A DNA stretch of 16,385 nucleotides from Microcaldota archaeon. GTDB lineage: Archaea > Micrarchaeota > Micrarchaeia > Micrarchaeales > Micrarchaeaceae. A model generated the notes under the pieces. That model did no database searches, was not told the DNA's origin, and worked only from the letters and a program-made list of their open reading frames with translations. The stretch covers positions 1 to 16,385 of the forward strand of contig JAGWFU010000006.1 of assembly GCA_028867845.1 (NCBI GenBank), given 5' to 3'. Made by a program: the position numbers and the translations under genes. Shown here in pieces: positions 12,410 to 16,385 of the stretch (position 1 is its first letter; the number at the start of each line of letters is the position of its first letter).

Positions 12410-12809
12410 ATTTGAAGTCTACTTTAGTCGACGGCGCAACCTTATTTTTGCTCAGGTAACCAGATTGGAATTCTATAATGTATTTGGACGGCCTCTCTGG
12501 ATAGTAGGTTTCGAAGTCGAAAAAGCCCTTTCCTGGATGGGCCCCTTTCTTCATTCCGCTTATCCTTTTCCTCTCGTCAAGCCAGAGTATGTCTATTGGG
12601 AACTTCATGTTCCTCATCCATATGCCCTGCTTTGCCTCGCTGTCGAACAAGAACAGCATGCAAGTATCTTTGGGAAGACCGCCCCTGAACATCAGCCCTA
12701 TGATCTTCTTTGTGAGTGTGTCCGCAACTATGGCGTTCAGCCTTTTGCTGCCTATAGTTATCTTGATTGTCTTGTAGTGCTGCCTTCGGTAGAGGAATTC
12801 GAGGATCAC
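12408..12809 (-). CDS. DUF192 family protein (COG1430)
   Basis: This is a 133-residue protein with the DUF192 core: an early VADTLTKKIIGLMFRGGLP (28-46), then CMLFLFDSE, then GIWMRNMKFPIDILWLD (62-78), followed by a strand-rich end with YIIEFQSGYLSK. The family is widespread in archaea and bacteria and its function is unknown. The start is a GTG at 12809, four bases after the stop of the dehydrogenase gene, so the two are very likely co-transcribed; agtgag about 9 bases upstream may serve as ribosome-binding site. No signal peptide is evident here, although many bacterial relatives are exported. The 3' end overlaps the T-rich end of the opposite gene's terminator by two bases. Confidence 0.92.
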   Translation of the reverse strand: MILEFLYRRQHYKTIKITIGSKRLNAIVADTLTKKIIGLMFRGGLPKDTCMLFLFDSEAKQGIWMRNMKFPIDILWLDERKRISGMKKGAHPGKGFFDFETYYPERPSKYIIEFQSGYLSKNKVAPSTKVDFK

Positions 12810-12813
12810 GTGC

Positions 12814-14436
12814 TCACTTTGTCAGGCTGACACTCTGCTCCCGCATGAACTGCTGTAGGTAGTGCTTGCTTCCCGTTCCCTTCCCCGTCAGGCCGCTGTC
12901 CTTCCAGCCCACGAACGTGTGCACGCCGACTATTGCGCCGGTGGTGGCACTTATCTCCCTGTTGATGTAGACCACGCCTGCCTGTATCTTGCTCGTGAAC
13001 TCCTTGATCTCCTTGTTGCTGGTGGTGTAGAGCCCTGCAGTGAGCCCGTAGTCCACATCGTTCGCCATCTTCAGGGCGTCGTCGAAGTGCCTGTACCCCT
13101 CGACCGAGAGTATGGGCACGAAGAGCTCCCTGTGGACCAGCTCGTTGTCGTGCCTGACATCGATTATAGCGGGTTCGACGTAATATCCCTTCAGCCCGAC
13201 ATTGACCGCGTTGCCACCGTAGAGCACACGCCCGGTGGAACGCGCCTTGATTATGGCGTCGTTGTAGGTGTCGAAGGCGTTCTTGCTTATGAGGGGGCCA
13301 AGGTAGACGTCCTTCTTCAGCGGGTTCCCTATCTTGAACGTCCTTGCCTTGTCTATCAGCTTGCTTATGAACATCTCCTTTATCGACTCGTGCACGTAAA
13401 CCCTCGATAGCGCGCTGCACTTCTGGCCCGCAAAGCCGAAAGCGGCGCTTGCTACGCCAGTGACAGCCTTGTCCATGTCGCACTTCTTCCCTATTATCAC
13501 CGGGTTCTTGCCCCCCATCTCCACGACAAAGACCTTCTTCTTGCCCTGCGAGAAGTTCTTCGCCATCATCCCAAGGCCGATTGCCTTGGAGCCGGTGAAG
13601 GCTATGCCGGCCACCGCATCGTTGGTGGCCAGCTCATCCCCCACAACTGACCCTGGCCCTGTTATGTAGTTGAAGACGCCGTCGGGGATGCCGCCCTCCT
13701 TGAACAGCTCGTATATCTTCAGGCCGGTGAGCATGGTCATATTGTCAGACGACGATGGCTTGAATACGACTGTGTTGCCAGTTATAAGTGCGCCAGCGCT
13801 CATCCCAACCGATATCGAGATCGGGAAGTTGAATGGGGCAATGACGCCGAACACGCCGTAGGCCCTCATCCTGATTGTGACGTCCTCGCCTGTTGATGGC
13901 GCCCCCTGGAATCCTGCTGCCACCTTTGCGGAGCTCTGCGCAAGCTTTGTCTTCCTGGCGAAGCCCTTGTTTATGAGCAACTCGTTGGCGTAGTATCTCA
14001 TGAAGTCTATCGCCTCGTCCACCTCTCCGACAGACTCGTACCTCGACTTTGCGTTCTCGTAGCTGAGTATCGCCGCGAGGTTGAACTTCTCCCTTGAGAA
14101 TATGTCTGCTATTTTGTTGAATATCACAGCCCTCTCTTTGTAGTCTGTATTGGACCAGATCTGGAACGCCTTCCCCGCGGCCTCTATCGCCGCCTTCGCG
14201 TGCTCGGCTGATCCCTTTTGGAAGTGACCTATTACGATGTCTGAGCTTATGGGCGAACCCTCTGCCAGAGTCATGGGTGCGTAAGCCTCCTTGCCGCCTA
14301 TGTACATGGGATACTTTGCGCCGAAAGAGGCTTTCGTATTCTCTACGGCCTCGTCGAATAGGCTGTCGAACTCCTCCGCCCTGCCTTCCGCTGCGAACCT
14401 TTGATAAGTAGACTCGTTTTCAAAGCGGCCGGGCAC
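12814..14436 (-). CDS. Aldehyde dehydrogenase, probable 1-pyrroline-5-carboxylate (glutamate semialdehyde) dehydrogenase
   Basis: The 540-residue NAD(P)-dependent aldehyde dehydrogenase has its general base E306 in VVEMGGKNPVII (304-315) and its nucleophile C340 in FGFAGQKCSALSRVYV (333-348). The cofactor-binding GSKAIG is at 282-287 and the NAD-site APFNFP at 200-205. FGF-GQKCSA-SR and the N-terminal extension of about 45 residues (FENESTYQRF onward) fit the P5C dehydrogenase (RocA/PutA C-domain) branch, which oxidises glutamate gamma-semialdehyde to glutamate in proline and arginine breakdown. No proline dehydrogenase is visible nearby, so substrate remains inferred. The start is a GTG at 14436, eight or so bases from the expected transcript start given the TATA-like attaatataagc at 14464-14475. 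DUF192 follows in the same operon. Confidence 0.92.
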   Translation of the reverse strand: MPGRFENESTYQRFAAEGRAEEFDSLFDEAVENTKASFGAKYPMYIGGKEAYAPMTLAEGSPISSDIVIGHFQKGSAEHAKAAIEAAGKAFQIWSNTDYKERAVIFNKIADIFSREKFNLAAILSYENAKSRYESVGEVDEAIDFMRYYANELLINKGFARKTKLAQSSAKVAAGFQGAPSTGEDVTIRMRAYGVFGVIAPFNFPISISVGMSAGALITGNTVVFKPSSSDNMTMLTGLKIYELFKEGGIPDGVFNYITGPGSVVGDELATNDAVAGIAFTGSKAIGLGMMAKNFSQGKKKVFVVEMGGKNPVIIGKKCDMDKAVTGVASAAFGFAGQKCSALSRVYVHESIKEMFISKLIDKARTFKIGNPLKKDVYLGPLISKNAFDTYNDAIIKARSTGRVLYGGNAVNVGLKGYYVEPAIIDVRHDNELVHRELFVPILSVEGYRHFDDALKMANDVDYGLTAGLYTTSNKEIKEFTSKIQAGVVYINREISATTGAIVGVHTFVGWKDSGLTGKGTGSKHYLQQFMREQSVSLTK

Positions 14437-14458
14437 GTTACCACACAGTAAACAGGCT

Positions 14459-14480
14459 GGTGAAGCTTATATTAATTGTG
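14459..14480. promoter_or_regulatory. Shared TATA region for divergent dehydrogenase and 107-residue protein genes
   Basis: cttatattaatt (14467-14478) is AT-rich in both directions. On the minus strand it suits a leader of about 8 bases for the GTG at 14436. On the plus strand, preceded by gaag, it would give a leader of about 35 bases for the ATG at 14532. Confidence 0.5.
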
Positions 14481-14531
14481 CAAAGTGTACAGCAACTTCT
14501 TAGCCTTTAGCCTCGAATCCTTAGTGGTGGT

Positions 14532-14855
14532 ATGGCAACATTAGTTGAGGTCGCGTTCGGGGGCAAATTCGCTGACGAGACTGTAAAGAAGATGGGCCAT
14601 CATTTCGCCTACGACAACAGGCCCATGAGCGTACGCGAGCTTGCGGCCAAGCTGAGGACTGGCGAAGACCGCATATGGGGCGCTATAATAAGGCTCAAGG
14701 ACGACATGGAGGTAATGGAGGACAAGATGGACCATGAACATCCGATTGGCGTGGGAGACAAGAGGAGGATAGAGAACAAGTTCAGGATAAAGGACGAGTA
14801 CATTGGCGAGCTCAAGGGGCTAGTTTTGAGGAACGGAGCACCAGTGCCCACTTAG
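14532..14855 (+). CDS. Small helical protein, possible winged-helix type
   Basis: This 107-residue protein has no recognised family name. Residues 32-60 (MSVRELAAKLRTGEDRIWGA onward) look like a helix-turn-helix, with hydrophobic spacing typical of winged-helix domains, followed by an acidic stretch (DDMEVMEDKMDHEH) and a basic helix (DKRRIENKFRIKDE). There are no cysteines, so it is not an iron-sulfur regulator of the IscR or SufR type. The ATG is preceded by ggtggt only a few bases away, a slightly close ribosome-binding site. It is followed by sufB 103 bases downstream in the same direction, but sufB has its own promoter. A role in regulating sufB is an attractive guess without direct support. 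Confidence 0.72.
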   Translation: MATLVEVAFGGKFADETVKKMGHHFAYDNRPMSVRELAAKLRTGEDRIWGAIIRLKDDMEVMEDKMDHEHPIGVGDKRRIENKFRIKDEYIGELKGLVLRNGAPVPT

Positions 14856-14890
14856 CCTGCAAGTTTTGTAAGGGTATGTCTAATTTTCAG

Positions 14891-14941
14891 CGATAGGCTT
14901 AAATACTCCGAGAGGGCCAAAATTATAACACGGTTATAATT
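14891..14941 (+). promoter_or_regulatory. sufB promoter with a perfect 9+9 inverted repeat at the start site
   Basis: cgatag then gcttaaatac (14891-14906) gives a BRE-plus-TATA arrangement, placing transcription start near 14928-14930. aattataac (14921-14929) and gttataatt (14933-14941) are perfect inverted copies with a 3-base spacer, and therefore cover the predicted start site. A dimeric repressor bound there would block transcription. Confidence 0.6.
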
Positions 14942-14958
14942 ACTATTTTGGTGCGTTC

Positions 14959-16385
14959 ATGCAGGCGGTTAACGAGGTCTCCTCTGGCGAGACGGTTGTG
15001 GTAAAGGAGGACGAGTACAGGGAGAGGTACGGCTTCAACGACGACATAAAGTACAACTTCAGGACCAGGAAGGGCCTTGACGAGGACATAGTCAGGGAGA
15101 TATCCGCAATGAAGGGCGAGCCTGAATGGATGCTCGAGAAGAGGCTGGCTGCGTACAAGATATTCAAGAGCAAGCCAACCCCACAATGGGGAGGCAACCT
15201 CAACGAGATAGATTACGACGACATTTACTACTACTTGAAGCCCACCGACAAGAAGGGTGGGGACAATTGGGATGCTGTTCCTGACGACATAAAGAGGACA
15301 TTCGACAAGCTCGGGATACCGGAGGCTGAGAGGAAGTTCTTCGCAGGAGCCGAGGCACAGTACGACTCGGAGGTCGTTTACTCTCACATAAGAGAGGATC
15401 TCGCAAAGGAGGGCGTAGTGTTCATAAGCACTGACGAGGCCGTGAAGGAGTATCCTGAGTTGCTGAAGAAGTACTTCGGAACCGTGATACCTGCGTCGGA
15501 CAACAAGTTCTCTGCGCTCAACACCGCTGTGTGGTCTGGAGGAAGCTTTATCTACATACCCAAGGGCGTGAAGCTCAAGATGCCGCTTCAGGCTTATTTC
15601 AGGATAAATGCGGAGAAGGCGGGGCAGTTCGAGAGGACGCTGATAATCGCGGACGAGGGCTCTGATGTCACCTACATAGAGGGATGCACTGCGCCGATAT
15701 ACATGAGCTCGTCCCTGCACTCTGCGGTGGTCGAGTTGGTTGCACACAAGGACGCGCACATAAGGTATGTGACGATACAGAACTGGTCAAAGAACGTTTA
15801 CAACCTGGTTACTCAGAGGGCATTCGCATATGAGAACGCAAGGGTCGAATGGATTGACGGCAACATAGGCAGCAAGCTGAACATGAAATATCCTAGCGTT
15901 TATCTGAAGGGCCGCGGATCTCACGGGGAGATAATGTCGATAGCTGTGGCTGGCGAGGGGCAGGTCCAGGACTCGGGGGGCAAGATATACCACCTCGCAC
16001 CAGACACCACTTCTCAGATAGTATCGAAGAGCGTATCTTCAGGAAACGGTGTTACCACTTATAGGGGATTGCTGCACATAGGCGCCAATGCGACGAATGT
16101 CAAGTCCACGGTCCGTTGCGACGCCCTTCTTCTGGACGAGGAGAGCAAGACCAACACTTTCCCTTACATGGAGGTGAACAGGGACGATGCGACCATAACC
16201 CACGAGGCCAGCACAGGCAAGGTGGGAGAGGAGCAGCTGTTCTACCTGATGTCGAGGGGGCTGAGCGAGGAGGACGCGCTTACCACCATAGTGCTCGGAT
16301 TCCTTGAACCCCTGTCCAAGGCGCTTCCCATGGAGTACTCGATTGAGCTCAAGAGGCTCGTGAAGCTCGACATGTCGAATTCGGT
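14959..16385 (+). CDS. sufB: Fe-S cluster assembly scaffold protein SufB, cut a few codons before its end
   Basis: 475 residues are visible and the family is usually 465-485, so only the last few are missing. Conserved blocks are visible: GEPEWMLEKRLAAYK (53-67), NTAVWSGGSFIYIPKGV, the EGCTAP block with C243, the beta-helix core (NWSKNVYNLVTQRA, GSKLNMKYPSVYLKGRGSHG), VRCDALLLDE with C387, and EASTGKVGEEQLFYLMSRGL near the end. SufB works with SufC and SufD to build iron-sulfur clusters in the cytoplasm. C387 corresponds by context to the key SufB cysteine in the TRCD block; this is read from motif position, not an alignment. The ATG is chosen because GGTG lies five bases before it. SufC is not upstream, so any partner genes lie beyond the right edge. 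Confidence 0.97.
   Translation, partial: MQAVNEVSSGETVVVKEDEYRERYGFNDDIKYNFRTRKGLDEDIVREISAMKGEPEWMLEKRLAAYKIFKSKPTPQWGGNLNEIDYDDIYYYLKPTDKKGGDNWDAVPDDIKRTFDKLGIPEAERKFFAGAEAQYDSEVVYSHIREDLAKEGVVFISTDEAVKEYPELLKKYFGTVIPASDNKFSALNTAVWSGGSFIYIPKGVKLKMPLQAYFRINAEKAGQFERTLIIADEGSDVTYIEGCTAPIYMSSSLHSAVVELVAHKDAHIRYVTIQNWSKNVYNLVTQRAFAYENARVEWIDGNIGSKLNMKYPSVYLKGRGSHGEIMSIAVAGEGQVQDSGGKIYHLAPDTTSQIVSKSVSSGNGVTTYRGLLHIGANATNVKSTVRCDALLLDEESKTNTFPYMEVNRDDATITHEASTGKVGEEQLFYLMSRGLSEEDALTTIVLGFLEPLSKALPMEYSIELKRLVKLDMSNS

Noticed and set aside
14923..15759. Long minus-strand frame across sufB
   Set aside because: It is the mirror of the sufB coding frame; SufB motifs are clear on the plus strand.
1..16385. 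CRISPR array
   Set aside because: No regularly spaced direct repeats were seen; the only strong direct repeat is the TR/VR pair.

Overview
The window looks archaeal, most likely from a small-genome DPANN lineage such as Micrarchaeota; the phylum is an inference. The archaeal signs are an Rpo6/RpoK RNA polymerase subunit, a geranylgeranyl reductase for isoprenoid lipids, a PAC2-family protein and a tRNA-Leu with a bulge-helix-bulge type intron. TATA boxes often lie about 25 bases from start codons (leaderless or very short leaders), and ATA and AGG/AGA codons are heavily used. Genes are packed tightly, with several overlaps.

Layout. 1-2531 (-): an SMC chromosome-segregation ATPase, cut at the left edge. 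2685-3679 (+): an overlapping MNT nucleotidyltransferase / HEPN RNase toxin-antitoxin pair; the MNT protein carries an extra VapB-like N-terminus. 3676-6009 (-): a complete diversity-generating retroelement (DGR), with a target gene containing a variable repeat (VR), a template repeat (TR) and a reverse transcriptase. 6110-8189: an intramembrane metalloprotease with CBS domains, a divergent ICC-like phosphoesterase, and a small rpoK gene. 8200-10374 (-): geranylgeranyl reductase and an unrecognised 208-residue protein. 10430-11022 (-): a VapBC pair. 11133-11973 (-): an intron-containing tRNA-Leu(UAA) directly abutting the end of a PAC2-family gene. 12150-12374 (+): a small protein made of two 37-residue repeats. 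12408-14436 (-): a 1-pyrroline-5-carboxylate-type aldehyde dehydrogenase and a DUF192 protein. 14532-16385 (+): a small basic/acidic helical protein and SufB, cut just before its end.

The main system is the DGR at 3676-6009. The TR (4856-4945) and VR (5370-5462) align with one 3-base gap, and all 14 mismatches within the aligned block fall at TR adenines. This is the signature of adenine-mutagenic retrohoming. The RT has the DGR-type IGNLTSQ motif and a YVDD active site. No accessory avd gene is visible. The VR lies inside the target protein, followed by about 68 further residues, and GC-rich hairpins separate the target gene from the TR. DGRs are already known from DPANN archaea, so the class is described, but this instance has several unusual details.

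Two toxin-antitoxin modules, several palindromic promoter elements (notably a perfect 9+9 inverted repeat at the sufB start region) and a D-loop tRNA intron are the other points worth attention.
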